NCBI GenBank assembly: GCA_037133915.1
Contig: JBAXND010000011.1
Location: forward strand, 1 to 64,000
Direction: 5' to 3'
DNA: 64,000 bases
Origin: Bacteroidota bacterium
GTDB taxonomy: Bacteria; Bacteroidota; Bacteroidia; Bacteroidales; CAIWKO01
Shown here: one piece after another, positions 17,898 to 26,529 of the stretch
Layout of the letters: each line of letters begins with the position of its first letter
Numbering within the stretch: position 1 is the stretch's first letter
Notes under the pieces: generated by a model
Seen by the model: the letters and a program-made list of their open reading frames with translations, nothing else
Told to the model about the DNA's origin: nothing
The model's database searches: none
Position numbers and translations under genes: made by a program

Positions 17898-18869
17898 GTG
17901 AACAGCATTTTTCAACAAATGAATCAGTTGGGCGCAGCCCGCCAGGTCTTTATGTTCGCCATAGATTACGGGCGTACAAACAGATCATTTGTTCTTACCC
18001 CGTCAGAGGCCTCGGCAGCAGGTATTTTCTATAAAATCAACACGCATACCAATTGCCAGCGTCAGCCGCTTCCCATTTCCAAAAGTAGTAATTTCAGCAC
18101 ATACCCGGTTTCATTTCATGAATATCAAACAGCCTACGAAAAAGTGATGTCACATTTGTGCTACGGCAACAGCTATCTGGTGAATCTCACGGCAAAAACG
18201 CCCATCAAGACATCGCTGTCAATTTCAGAAATATTCTATAATTCGTCGGCACTGTACTGTTTATTACACACCAATCAATTTGTATGCTTCTCACCGGAAT
18301 CATTTGTAAAAATTGAGAATGGACATATTCACTCATTCCCGATGAAAGGCACCATTGACGCGGATATCCCAAACGCAGCATCCATTATTCTGAATGATAA
18401 AAAAGAAACGGCAGAGCATTACACTATTGTTGATTTAATCAGGAATGACCTGAGTATGGTGTCAAAAAACGTTCATGTTCCGCGTTTCCGATTTATCGAT
18501 CGTATAAGCACCAATCAAAAAAATCTTTTGCAGGTGAGCTCTGAAATATGCGGTGAAGTTGATGATAACTGGAACTGCCATATTGGTGATATTATGAATT
18601 CCTTGCTGCCTGCAGGTTCTGTAACCGGCGCGCCCAAAGAAAAAACACTGGAAATTATTGCTGAAGCCGAAAATTATGAACGTGGTTTTTATACCGGAGT
18701 TTTCGGTTACTTTGATGGCATAAGCCTCGACAGCGGCGTTATGATACGCTTCATTGAAAATGAAAACGGACAGCTCTATTATAAAAGTGGCGGTGGCATT
18801 ACCATCTATAGTGATGCGCGTTCAGAATATGAAGAAATGATAAACAAAGTGTATGTGCCAATTGCTTGA
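17898..18869 (+). CDS. pabB: Aminodeoxychorismate synthase component I (PabB-like)
   Basis: 323 residues, the chorismate-binding catalytic subunit of p-aminobenzoate synthesis for folate. Motifs: FPMKGTIDA, EHYTIVDLIRNDLSMV, GSVTGAPKEKTLEII, RGFYTGVFGYFDG and GGGITIYSDARSEYEE, all core chorismate-utilising enzyme motifs. It is shorter than enteric PabB (~450) because the N-terminal half of the sandwich is reduced, which is usual for Bacteroidota. Start is GTG at 17898; an ATG at 17919 is the alternative. Overlaps pabC by 17 nt, so the two are translationally linked. Confidence 0.9.
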   Translation: MNSIFQQMNQLGAARQVFMFAIDYGRTNRSFVLTPSEASAAGIFYKINTHTNCQRQPLPISKSSNFSTYPVSFHEYQTAYEKVMSHLCYGNSYLVNLTAKTPIKTSLSISEIFYNSSALYCLLHTNQFVCFSPESFVKIENGHIHSFPMKGTIDADIPNAASIILNDKKETAEHYTIVDLIRNDLSMVSKNVHVPRFRFIDRISTNQKNLLQVSSEICGEVDDNWNCHIGDIMNSLLPAGSVTGAPKEKTLEIIAEAENYERGFYTGVFGYFDGISLDSGVMIRFIENENGQLYYKSGGGITIYSDARSEYEEMINKVYVPIA

Positions 18870-19449
18870 AACAATCAGGGTTGAGTATGGCACAATGTGC
18901 CATCCCGGATATCATCTGAAAAGGATGCAGTATTCTTCGAGTGAACTATTCGGAAGCCCTGTCAATACAGATATTTTAGAAACCATTTCAATTCCCGCTC
19001 AATATTCGGAGGGCATATACAGATGCCGTATTGTATACACAACAGCTATTGAGAAAATTGAATTTTTGCGCTATACGCCGCGAAAAATAAGCAGTTTGAA
19101 AATTGTTGACGACGGCAATATTGATTACACCCACAAATATGCCGACCGGAGTAAAATTGAAAATCTGTACGCCCGGCGCGGATTGTGCGACGATATTCTG
19201 ATTATCCGCAACGGAATGATAACAGACACTTCTATTGCAAACGTGCTGTTATTAAAAGATACCACCTGGTTCACTCCTGCCGAACCTCTTTTACAGGGTA
19301 CTATGCGTCAATACTTGTTAGACAAGGGTTTCATACACGGTAAAAATATTACGGTCGGCGATTTGAAATCCTGCAAAAGTGTGATGCTCATCAACGCACT
19401 GAGGCCATTTGATGAGGAAATGGCGTTCTCGGTAAAACACATTTTTTAG
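18853..19449 (+). CDS. pabC: Class IV aminotransferase, aminodeoxychorismate lyase-like (PabC)
   Basis: 198 residues. Class IV PLP fold: the Schiff-base Lys is in YTHKYADRS near residue 97, followed by DDILIIRNG and ITDTSIANVLLL, and a C-terminal PLLQGTMRQYLL. It should split 4-amino-4-deoxychorismate to p-aminobenzoate and pyruvate. It is short against the ~270 residues of E. coli PabC, with a reduced N-terminal domain. The 17-nt overlap with pabB and the nearby pabA make the folate role convincing. Confidence 0.85.
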   Translation: MCQLLETIRVEYGTMCHPGYHLKRMQYSSSELFGSPVNTDILETISIPAQYSEGIYRCRIVYTTAIEKIEFLRYTPRKISSLKIVDDGNIDYTHKYADRSKIENLYARRGLCDDILIIRNGMITDTSIANVLLLKDTTWFTPAEPLLQGTMRQYLLDKGFIHGKNITVGDLKSCKSVMLINALRPFDEEMAFSVKHIF

Positions 19450-19820
19450 CAGCAAAAAACTTTTTCTGAAATCTAATATTTTTCAATATTTTAAAAAAAA
19501 TCGCTTCACTATCGTAATAATTTCGTCGAATTATTGACACATATTATTTCTTCTCATTATAGACGGGTTCACTCAATTTTTCGTTCAGACGACTAAATTG
19601 CAAGACCAATCAATTTCTAAATATATATAGATTTATTTTTGTGTTATAAGTCCTGTTTTTAAAGGCTTTTCATGATTATTTTTGATTTGAAATAAAAAAT
19701 TATTTATTAATCAAAAATCAAATCAATCATGAGAAAGATGGTTCGGAGTTAAATATGCTTACAATAAAAAATAAATAGTGCTTTTAGGCGGGGGATGTTG
19801 CAATGCATCTCCCGCATTAT
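19450..19820. other. Non-coding AT-rich stretch with a large bulged palindrome
   Basis: About 370 bases without a credible gene. The visible structure is an imperfect palindrome at 19670-19732 (listed separately) followed by a GC-richer GGCGGGGGATG patch just before the FISUMP promoter. No tRNA or coding frame was seen. Confidence 0.6.
19670..19732. repeat. Bulged long inverted repeat
   Basis: Outer arms TCATGATT (19670-19677) and AATCATGA (19725-19732); inner arms ATTTTTGATT (19678-19687) and AATCAAAAAT (19709-19718). The two stems stack with a 6-nt bulge on the right side and a 21-nt AT loop. No GC clamp and no T run, so not a normal terminator. Confidence 0.6.
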
Positions 19821-19828
19821 TATTTTTG
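19821..19828 (+). promoter_or_regulatory. -7 box TATTTTTG
   Basis: Exact TAnnTTTG match 17 nt before the ATG at 19846. Confidence 0.55.
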
Positions 19829-19845
19829 TTTATTATACAAATATT

Positions 19846-20760
19846 ATGAAAAGTAAAATTTTATCAGTTTGTCTATTTTTTATTACTGTAATGCCGTGCA
19901 TTGCACAGACTATAACAGACATTGATGGCAACATCTACCACAAAGTTACAATCGGTAATCAGGTTTGGACGAAAGAAAATCTCAAGGTTTCGCATTACAA
20001 CAATGGCGATTCAATTCCGAATGTTACTGTTGCAGCACAATGGGGCGCCCCAATAGGAGCATACTGCATTTATGACAATGACACAGTGAATGTTGACGTT
20101 TATGGTTTCTTGTATAACTGGAGAGCCGTAAGTGACAGTCGTGGTCTATGCCCTGACGGTTGGCATGTCCCCACCGATGCAGAATGGACCGTACTGACAG
20201 GCTTTGCGGGGGGAGATAGCATTGCCGGAGGTAAACTCAAAGCGATAGGTACTGAATATTGGATTGACCCAAATACAAATGCCACGGATGATTATGGTTT
20301 TTCTGCCGGTCCCGGGGGGTATCGTTCATACAATGGCAGCTTTGAACTAAAAAAGGGGTATGGCTTATTCTGGGCATCCACGGATACAAATGCAGATTTC
20401 GCATGGAAACGTGAGTTTGCCTATAACAATGGAATTGCTCAACGTTGGTTCTATTTTAAACCCACCGGCCTTTCCGTCCGCTGCCTTTGTGATACCCTTG
20501 CAAGCAGTTTAAATGAAAACAAGAAGAATGAAGGGATACAGTTGTTTCCTAACCCTGCTTCAGACATTGTGAATGTGGCAATGGGTGACATCAAAGAAGC
20601 CATGATTATTTTCTATAATTCAATTGGCCAAATAGTGTTAAAAGCAACATGTTCAAATCAGATCAACGTAATCGATATCCGCGACCTGCCACCCGACCTG
20701 TACTTGATTCAAATGGCAACAGAAAATAAAGTCCTTACACAAAAAATAATAAAATTATAA
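19846..20760 (+). CDS. Secreted FISUMP-domain protein with T9SS sorting domain
   Basis: 304 residues. Signal peptide MKSKILS...CIAQ sets the start; the frame upstream to 19795 overlaps the promoter. The main domain matches the Fibrobacter succinogenes major paralogous (FISUMP) fold: GNIYHKVTIGNQVWTKENLK, YGFLYNWRAV, GLCPDGWHVPTDAEWTVL, and FWASTDTN....SVRCL. The C-terminal ~75 residues are a T9SS type A domain (QLFPNPASDIVNVAM, DLPPDLYLIQM). FISUMP proteins are secreted and of unknown function; a C-type-lectin-like fold is often suggested for them. Probably surface or extracellular. Confidence 0.85.
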   Translation: MKSKILSVCLFFITVMPCIAQTITDIDGNIYHKVTIGNQVWTKENLKVSHYNNGDSIPNVTVAAQWGAPIGAYCIYDNDTVNVDVYGFLYNWRAVSDSRGLCPDGWHVPTDAEWTVLTGFAGGDSIAGGKLKAIGTEYWIDPNTNATDDYGFSAGPGGYRSYNGSFELKKGYGLFWASTDTNADFAWKREFAYNNGIAQRWFYFKPTGLSVRCLCDTLASSLNENKKNEGIQLFPNPASDIVNVAMGDIKEAMIIFYNSIGQIVLKATCSNQINVIDIRDLPPDLYLIQMATENKVLTQKIIKL

Positions 20761-20774
20761 TGGCATGATTTTGG

Positions 20775-20790
20775 GTGAGTTGCGACTCAC
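20775..20790 (+). terminator. Short hairpin after the FISUMP gene
   Basis: GTGAGT-TGCG-ACTCAC, a 6-bp stem with no T run. It may be a weak terminator or an mRNA processing/stability element between this gene and the next. Confidence 0.35.
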
Positions 20791-20827
20791 TTACAACAAA
20801 TAAATCAACCTTCAAATTCCAAAAAAA

Positions 20828-21457
20828 ATGAAAAAAATATTCAGTTTATTCATCGTTATTCTATGTATTTCAGTCGTTGCCCTCGGTCAAATCGGACATG
20901 GTAATACAGCAATAACACAAAAGTCCAATTATACAATCGCGAATAAACAATTGAGCAATAACCAAACTGTAAAAATCCCAAATCATAATTACCGAACTTC
21001 TTCACAAAATTATGGCAACCGTGCTTCTGTTACTAAACGACAAGAAGTACAATCGGGCTTGGGCAGCGTAAACAAAAGTGAACTGCCGAAAGGTCAGATT
21101 TCAAAATTCCATTCCCCCGGAAAGTATTTTGGCAATTTAAATTCTGACATCCAAGCACTATATGCAGCCGATAACAGAACAACTACCCAAGTATGTTTCG
21201 AGAAGCAAAATATGAAATTTGAGCCTTTCAAAAATATGGTCGTTTATTCTATCTGGATTGCCGATCATTATGAATGGAACAGTTTCTATAACTGCTTCGC
21301 ATTTGAATACGGACACATGAAGTTTATTATCGGATGTTACACTTTTGAAATGGGCTATTGGGTGCGATACGAGAAAGACGGTAAAATCCACAAACGTCAT
21401 ATCCCACCTATATCAGGTATTGACTGTAGCGTTAGTCATGGCAGAAGTCAGTATTGA
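20828..21457 (+). CDS. Secreted protein of unknown function
   Basis: 209 residues; I do not recognise it. Signal peptide MKKIFSL...VALGQ. Residues ~20-105 are low in hydrophobics and rich in Asn, Gln, Ser and Lys, probably a flexible linker. The C-terminal ~100 residues look folded, with many aromatics and four Cys (VCFEKQN, FYNCFAFEY, IIGCYTF, GIDCSVS), so disulfides are likely. No T9SS domain. It follows the FISUMP gene by 67 bp with a small hairpin between and may be cotranscribed. Its stop is 5 bp from the stop of the convergent kinase gene. Confidence 0.65.
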   Translation: MKKIFSLFIVILCISVVALGQIGHGNTAITQKSNYTIANKQLSNNQTVKIPNHNYRTSSQNYGNRASVTKRQEVQSGLGSVNKSELPKGQISKFHSPGKYFGNLNSDIQALYAADNRTTTQVCFEKQNMKFEPFKNMVVYSIWIADHYEWNSFYNCFAFEYGHMKFIIGCYTFEMGYWVRYEKDGKIHKRHIPPISGIDCSVSHGRSQY

Positions 21458-21462
21458 TTTCC

Positions 21463-22392
21463 CTAATCGTTATTGATATAATTTTTTGCGAATTCTTCCG
21501 TAATGTAATTGTCGTAAATCATGCACACATGCGATGCAAAATCTATGGAAGTCGCAATAATTTTATCCCAGATTTCAGGCTGAATGTTGTCAATATCAGC
21601 ATACAGAATATTGTTTTCAAGCAATGCATAAACAAGTCCCGCATTAAACGAATCGCCCGCCCCTACAGTGCTTACCGGTACCAGCTCATTGGAAGGATAA
21701 TGTTTTGTAAGCTCGCTGCTGCGCAAATCAACACCTTTTGAATTGGCTGTGTAAATAAAATTTCTACAGCCAATCGGCTCCAGCAATTTGTATGTTTCGC
21801 TGCTGTCGGCAGTTCCGTAAATATTCATAAAATCCTCATCAGAGCCTTTTACAATATTCGATACCGCAATATTCTCTTCAATGAACGGACGAACCGTGCG
21901 TAACAAATGCAAATGCGCCGGCCTGAAGTTTGGATCGTAGATTAATATAGCTTTATTGTTGCGCGCCTTTTCCAGAAAGGCTTTCAGCTGCTCCCGAATT
22001 TCAGGTTTGATACCGAAATAAGAGCCGAAAATAACGATGTCGTCCTGCTTTATATCGGGCACATTTAACACCAATGCCTGATCGGTTCGCAGTTTGTAAA
22101 AGGCATAATCGGCATTGTTTTGTTTATCCAGAAATGCAAGAGCAATGCGTGAGCGGGCGTTCTCATACATGCTCACATAACGCGTATTCACGTTATTATT
22201 GCGAAGATAATTGAGTATTATCCGACCCACATGGTCGTTTGCAAAATCGCCCGAAAAACTTACCGGTACATTAAGCCGGCCCAGTGATATCGATGTATTC
22301 AGCATGGCGCCGCCCGGTCTGGCTTCCACAGGTTGTTCATTCTTAAAAATGATATCATAAACGGCTTCGCCGATACACAAGACTTTTCTCAT
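21463..22392 (-). CDS. PfkB family sugar kinase (fructokinase-like)
   Basis: 309 residues. Start at 22392 gives the canonical MRKVLCIGEAVYDIIF. Ribokinase-fold motifs: ARPGGAMLNTSISLGRL near 40, SFSGDFANDHVG, IYDPNFRP near 165, and the catalytic-base/anion-hole motif TVGAGDSFNAGL near 250. These best fit fructokinase/ketohexokinase-like members, but the exact sugar cannot be assigned. No sugar transporter or glycosidase is adjacent. Confidence 0.85.
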   Translation of the reverse strand: MRKVLCIGEAVYDIIFKNEQPVEARPGGAMLNTSISLGRLNVPVSFSGDFANDHVGRIILNYLRNNNVNTRYVSMYENARSRIALAFLDKQNNADYAFYKLRTDQALVLNVPDIKQDDIVIFGSYFGIKPEIREQLKAFLEKARNNKAILIYDPNFRPAHLHLLRTVRPFIEENIAVSNIVKGSDEDFMNIYGTADSSETYKLLEPIGCRNFIYTANSKGVDLRSSELTKHYPSNELVPVSTVGAGDSFNAGLVYALLENNILYADIDNIQPEIWDKIIATSIDFASHVCMIYDNYITEEFAKNYINND

Positions 22393-22486
22393 TTGCAGTA
22401 AAATTTCTTTGGCTAAATTAATACAATTCTTTCCTCTAACATTATGCACTCACTATTGTAACTGATTCTTCAATGAAACGGCTTAC

Positions 22487-23455
22487 TTAAATTTCCATGA
22501 TTCCAATGATTTCGGTACTCATGAATTTTCCTCCGGGAAAAATATTCGTATAATCAAAATTCATCCACACATTGTCCCATTTATCACTATGGTAATAAAT
22601 CTTTTCACCAAGTGCCTCCTTCAAAAACAGGGTTCTTTTTATCAGACCAACAAGTTCCGGCAGGTCTTTCATAGTGCCGGTTCTAACTTCAGGATACAGG
22701 TGATTTGCAGTGCGTACCAGCCTCACAGTACCGCCCGTTGCCTTGATGCAGGCCGCCATCAGTATGGCATAATCGTCGCAATCGCCCGACATCAGCTTTA
22801 CCGATTCACTCGCCTTGGCATAATAATCTTCACCGCGCGGATCGTCCACATACGTCCATGTACTCAATACCTTGAAAACAGAAAAATACCGCACAATCTT
22901 TTCGAAACGGTAATCATAATCGGCTTTTGAAAAATATTTTGTAGAAGCAGCCACTGCAAAATCGCGAACTACAGGATTCTCATAATCAATCGCAGCCCGT
23001 ATTTGGGCACCATTTTTAATATTTGTTTTCGTGGTGTCGAAAAACGGAAGATCAACATTATGGGCACCTACATAAGTTACCAGGTCAACATAGGCATAGT
23101 ACATATGCGTAAACCCGAATCTGCCTGCAATCTGTCCCACACACATCACAACTATCATAACCACGAGCGCCGCGTACAAAAAATATTGAATAAAATGCAC
23201 CAATAGTCGTATGATTATAAAAATCAGAGCGAAGGTAAGAACGTGGTCTATCCGCATTCCTTTACCAATGGGAATAATAATGTCGGGCACATAGCGATAA
23301 ACCAGAATAAACAAGGGAAGTGTTATCAATGCCGAAACAATGGTAAGAACAAAACTTGAAAATGCTCTTTGACTGTCTTTCGCGAATTCGCTTCCTGATT
23401 TATTGGTAAAAGAATCAGGTGTATTTGTATTTTTTTTGAAAAGCGAAAATTTCAT
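22487..23455 (-). CDS. Membrane protein with transglutaminase-like domain
   Basis: 322 residues. Hydrophobic segments at ~33-54 and ~70-110 (probably three helices in all), then a C-terminal transglutaminase-like domain with Cys226 (SGDCDDYA), His252 (ANHLYPEV) and Asp301 (MNFDYT), i.e. an intact papain-like triad. Possible roles are peptide cleavage, amide transfer or envelope assembly; none can be chosen. The domain should face the periplasm or cytoplasm depending on helix number. Starts MKFSLFKKN; 94 bp upstream of the kinase on the same strand. Confidence 0.75.
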   Translation of the reverse strand: MKFSLFKKNTNTPDSFTNKSGSEFAKDSQRAFSSFVLTIVSALITLPLFILVYRYVPDIIIPIGKGMRIDHVLTFALIFIIIRLLVHFIQYFLYAALVVMIVVMCVGQIAGRFGFTHMYYAYVDLVTYVGAHNVDLPFFDTTKTNIKNGAQIRAAIDYENPVVRDFAVAASTKYFSKADYDYRFEKIVRYFSVFKVLSTWTYVDDPRGEDYYAKASESVKLMSGDCDDYAILMAACIKATGGTVRLVRTANHLYPEVRTGTMKDLPELVGLIKRTLFLKEALGEKIYYHSDKWDNVWMNFDYTNIFPGGKFMSTEIIGIMEI

Positions 23456-23501
23456 CGCGTAAAATTAAACCACAAATCATTATGTTTGCTCAATGCCATG
23501 A

Positions 23502-23509
23502 TAATTTTG
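23502..23509 (+). promoter_or_regulatory. -7 box TAATTTTG
   Basis: Exact TAnnTTTG match 37 nt before the ATG at 23547; a second near-match (TACTTTG) follows 2 nt later. Confidence 0.5.
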
Positions 23510-23546
23510 TTACTTTGCGGCGCATCTATTATTTACTGATAACCGA

Positions 23547-24491
23547 ATGATGATGGTCAATAAAAATTTTCTTTTTATACTTTTTTTCATAACAACAACC
23601 GTTACGGCATTTTGCCAGTATTCGGGTGGTGCCCGTCAACGCGACGAAGACGAACGTCTCAGACATAAAAAGCTCATCAGTGCTGCAGATATTGTATCCT
23701 GCGAAGTGTACAGTGTAAGCTGTAACGATGGTGTATATCAGGAACCCGGCTCCCTGTCAAACGAACTCACCTTCGATAAAAACGGGAATCCCCTGCTTGA
23801 AACACGGCATAACCTTGATGGCGGGATGAACACAGTATACACCTATCAGTACGACAGCAGCGACCGTATTATTTATGAATCCTTCGGCAATGATAAAGGA
23901 AAAATCATCAGCAGTACGCAGTACTATTATTCAAAGAGCGGAAAGCTTGAAAAGGAAAAAGTGACTGATCCCGGTGCAAAATTCAGCGTGTATTACCGCA
24001 CATACAGCTATTCTATTGTCGGGATACTTCTGCTTGAAACAATTACCGATACTCTGAATCATATTTTAAAGCAGGTGGAATATGATTGTAACAATAATGG
24101 ATTACTAATGGCGCAGAAAGAAAAAAGAGCAGACGGAAGCGCCATTTTCTCTACAAATTACAAATATGACAAGCAAAACCGCCTCATCCTGACAAATGAA
24201 GAAGATAAAGACGGTGTGGCCGGAGATGAAATAAAATACAGCTACGATAAAAATGGCAATCTTGTACACGAAGAGTACGTTTCCAAATTCGGACAAACCT
24301 ATCTGGAGTATTTATATGAATATAATTCCAAAGGACGTCTCATCAGACTGCAGGAAAATAACCCACAGGACGGTTCAACGAACATCACAAAATACACCTA
24401 TAATGATTTTGGGCTCCTCGCTTCCGAGGTATGGTTCGATAAAGCACTGAAACCCCTCGACCGTATCGACTATTACTATAAGACGCGGTAA
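23547..24491 (+). CDS. Exported YD/RHS-repeat-like protein
   Basis: 314 residues; signal peptide MMMVNKN...TAFCQ. After a charged segment (RQRDEDERLRHKK) the rest is made of ~20-35-residue repeats such as YTYQYDSSDRIIYES, TNYKYDKQNRLILTN, IKYSYDKNGNLVHEE, YLYEYNSKGRLIRL and TKYTYNDFGLLASE. The Y-x-Y-D-x-x-G/N-R-L pattern is that of YD repeats in RHS and teneurin shells, but there is no toxin domain or RHS core, and it is much shorter. A periplasmic or surface beta-structure is likely. No T9SS signal. Confidence 0.75.
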   Translation: MMMVNKNFLFILFFITTTVTAFCQYSGGARQRDEDERLRHKKLISAADIVSCEVYSVSCNDGVYQEPGSLSNELTFDKNGNPLLETRHNLDGGMNTVYTYQYDSSDRIIYESFGNDKGKIISSTQYYYSKSGKLEKEKVTDPGAKFSVYYRTYSYSIVGILLLETITDTLNHILKQVEYDCNNNGLLMAQKEKRADGSAIFSTNYKYDKQNRLILTNEEDKDGVAGDEIKYSYDKNGNLVHEEYVSKFGQTYLEYLYEYNSKGRLIRLQENNPQDGSTNITKYTYNDFGLLASEVWFDKALKPLDRIDYYYKTR

Positions 24492-25079
24492 TAGTGAAGA
24501 ATATAAAACTAAGAGTTAATAACGGATAGTGAAGAACTAATAACTAATAGTGAAGAATTAATAATTCGCAGAATTCAGGTTTTAAAGCAATATTGTTGAA
24601 TTGTTGAATTGTTGAACTTGTCCGAAAAGTGTTAAACGCGGCATTGAACTTATACAGGTGTCAACCGGCGATTCCTTCCGGAAAAAACGAGTTAAATCAA
24701 TCGTCCCCGGGTCACAAATCCCCGCTCCTCTATATTTTTCAGAAATTTCATTATTTCATAGTAATTATCAGCTAATACACTTATTCTGTATTATTGGTTA
24801 TTATTTGATTATATGATTTTTGCAAATATTATGCGTTAACACAAATGCATATTAATCACATAACAAAGTGCGATTTAAGCGATTCGCAATATTTATTCGT
24901 TATTTTGAATTAATATGTGTTAATATACGTTAATTTTACGTGTTTTTGACGACATTTTTCTACTGATACGAAAAGTATTTTCCTCAAAATACTTAACGTT
25001 AATGTTCGTTAATTTAAATTAATGAAATTAAAACTGACCTTTAGGCGAAAAAGTTGCAGATTTAGCTAACGAAATTTTT
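24492..25079. other. Non-coding AT-rich stretch with short direct repeats
   Basis: No credible gene. At 24492-24560 a TAGTGAAGAA word recurs three times; at 24592-24618 TTGTTGAA recurs three times. From 24890 to 25025 GTTAAT-type words recur (GTGTTAAT, ACGTTAAT, TCGTTAAT), like those at 38768-38800. The AT-rich character resembles decayed DNA. Confidence 0.55.
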
Positions 25080-25497
25080 TTCACGCTAAGGCGCAAAGAC
25101 GCAAAGAAAAGATGAAAGCGTCCCTGATAATTGCTAACGCGAGTCAAGAATTGAAAATATAACTCTGTGGCACTCTGTGTACCTCTGTGAAATTTTAAAG
25201 ACAGAACACGGAGAAACACAGAGTTTTCACGGAGTTACACAGAGAAAATTCAACCCTTGCGTTGTATTGTTAACTGATTTCACGCAAAGGCGCAAAGACG
25301 CAAAGAAAAGATGAACGCGTCCCTGATAATTGCTAATGCGAGTCAAGACTTGAAAATATAACTCTGTGGCACTCTGTGTACCTCTGTGAAATTTTAAAGA
25401 CAGAACACGGAGAAACACAGAGTTTTCACGGAGTTACACAGAGAAAATTCAACCCTTGCGTTGTATTGTTAACTGATTTCACGCAAAGGTGCAAAGA
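25080..25497. repeat. 199-bp tandem repeat with GCAAAG and CACAGAG motifs
   Basis: Two full copies with a period of exactly 199 bp (units start with TCACGC at 25081 and 25280) and the first ~18 bases of a third (from 25479). Each unit starts with GCGCAAAGACGCAAAG and holds a near-perfect 20-bp inverted repeat: in copy 1, CTCTGTGTACCTCTGTGAAA (25173-25192) against a TTTCACGGAGTTACACAGAG arm at 25225-25244. Frames read across it are spurious. Confidence 0.9.
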
Positions 25498-25522
25498 AGC
25501 AGAGTGGGCGTTTTCCCTAAAC

Positions 25523-25552
25523 AAAGAGCTAACCCACAAGAGTTAGCTCTTT
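25523..25552 (-). terminator. Inverted repeat terminator
   Basis: Perfect 11-bp AAAGAGCTAAC / GTTAGCTCTTT stem, 8-nt loop, with TTTGTTT after it on the minus strand, downstream of the phosphorylase gene. Confidence 0.7.
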
Positions 25553-25604
25553 ATACAAGCTGTTATTAATTACTAATTGTCAAATTATTAATTAATAATT
25601 CTAT

Positions 25605-26480
25605 TTATGCCGTAAGGCGCTCCAGAACTGTGTGAACAAGCTTTTCCATCAGTGGTTTGTAATCCTTGCTGTATTCGCGCTTGATACGGTTCGCAATGAT
25701 TACACAAACGGTTAGCATATTGTGTCCCATCATTCCGCCAAGACCGTACAATGCAGATGTTTCCATCTCAAAGTTTGATATTTTTATGCCTTTATGGTTG
25801 AATGATTCAAAAAGACTGTTGAATTGAGGATATGCCAGACCCAGACGGAGCTCGCGGCCCTGAGGACCAAAGAAACCGGCAGCTGTAGCCGTGATACCGC
25901 TGTAGAATCCTTCGCCGATCTGCTTGGCAAGTTTCTCAGAACCTTTTACAATATATGGTTTTGCAAGATCAGCCGGCCATGAAGTATGTTTGATGAAAGC
26001 ATCGGTAAGTTCATCGTCAATAAAACCTTTAGGAGTGGCATAAAAATTCAGCACACCGTCTATACCCAGGCCATGAGTGGCCATACAGAATGAATCAATA
26101 GGAATATCAGGCTGAAGCGAACCTGAAGTGCCAAGACGAACAATGTTTAATGACGTCAATTTATCTTTTACAACACGCTCTTTCAGGTCAATATTGAAAA
26201 GCGCATCAAGCTCATTTATAACGATATCAATATTATCAGGACCCATTCCCGTAGAAAGGGCAGTAATCCTTTTGCCGTTGAGTGTTCCCGTATGTGTAAC
26301 AAGTTCACGGTTTTCCTGTTTAAAATCAATCGTGTCAAAAAATTTGGAAACGGTATTTACACGTTTTGGGTCGCCGACAACAATAATATTTTCAGCAATT
26401 TCGCCCGGTTTACAGCCAAGATGATAAATGGCGCCTTCCGCGTTCAGAATAAGTTCAGATTCTTCAAATATTTTTTTCAT
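25605..26480 (-). CDS. udp: Uridine phosphorylase-like nucleoside phosphorylase
   Basis: 291 residues, cytoplasmic. NP-I family: IVVGDPKRVNTVS near 35 (phosphate site), STGMGPDNIDIVINEL, RLGTSGSLQ near 115, and NFEMETSALYGLGGMMGH near 240 with the ribose-binding Met-Glu. It releases ribose 1-phosphate from uridine or a related nucleoside; purine use cannot be excluded. Divergent from the universal stress protein gene, with -7 boxes for both in the 66-bp spacer. The start ATG at 26480 is the only good one. Confidence 0.87.
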   Translation of the reverse strand: MKKIFEESELILNAEGAIYHLGCKPGEIAENIIVVGDPKRVNTVSKFFDTIDFKQENRELVTHTGTLNGKRITALSTGMGPDNIDIVINELDALFNIDLKERVVKDKLTSLNIVRLGTSGSLQPDIPIDSFCMATHGLGIDGVLNFYATPKGFIDDELTDAFIKHTSWPADLAKPYIVKGSEKLAKQIGEGFYSGITATAAGFFGPQGRELRLGLAYPQFNSLFESFNHKGIKISNFEMETSALYGLGGMMGHNMLTVCVIIANRIKREYSKDYKPLMEKLVHTVLERLTA

Positions 26481-26502
26481 TGCTTTTGGTATTTAAATAT
26501 AC

Positions 26503-26510
26503 TACATTTG
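26503..26510 (+). promoter_or_regulatory. -7 box TACATTTG for the universal stress protein
   Basis: Exact TAnnTTTG match 36 nt before the ATG at 26547. Confidence 0.6.
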
Positions 26511-26529
26511 TGAGCCTCACAAAGAACCA

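Noticed and set aside
24695..24735. tRNA 3'-end-like sequence (GGGTCACAAATCCCCGCTCCTC)
   Set aside because: The T loop would have 8 instead of 7 bases, the stem is imperfect, and no matching acceptor arm, D arm or anticodon arm lies upstream. At most a decayed fragment.
25028..25418. Two similar 63-residue minus-strand frames
   Set aside because: They are the two copies of the 199-bp non-coding repeat read in one frame; no start signal, family or codon pattern supports a protein.
25080..25497. CRISPR array
   Set aside because: The repeat period is 199 bp with identical content throughout, so there are no variable spacers, and no cas genes lie nearby.
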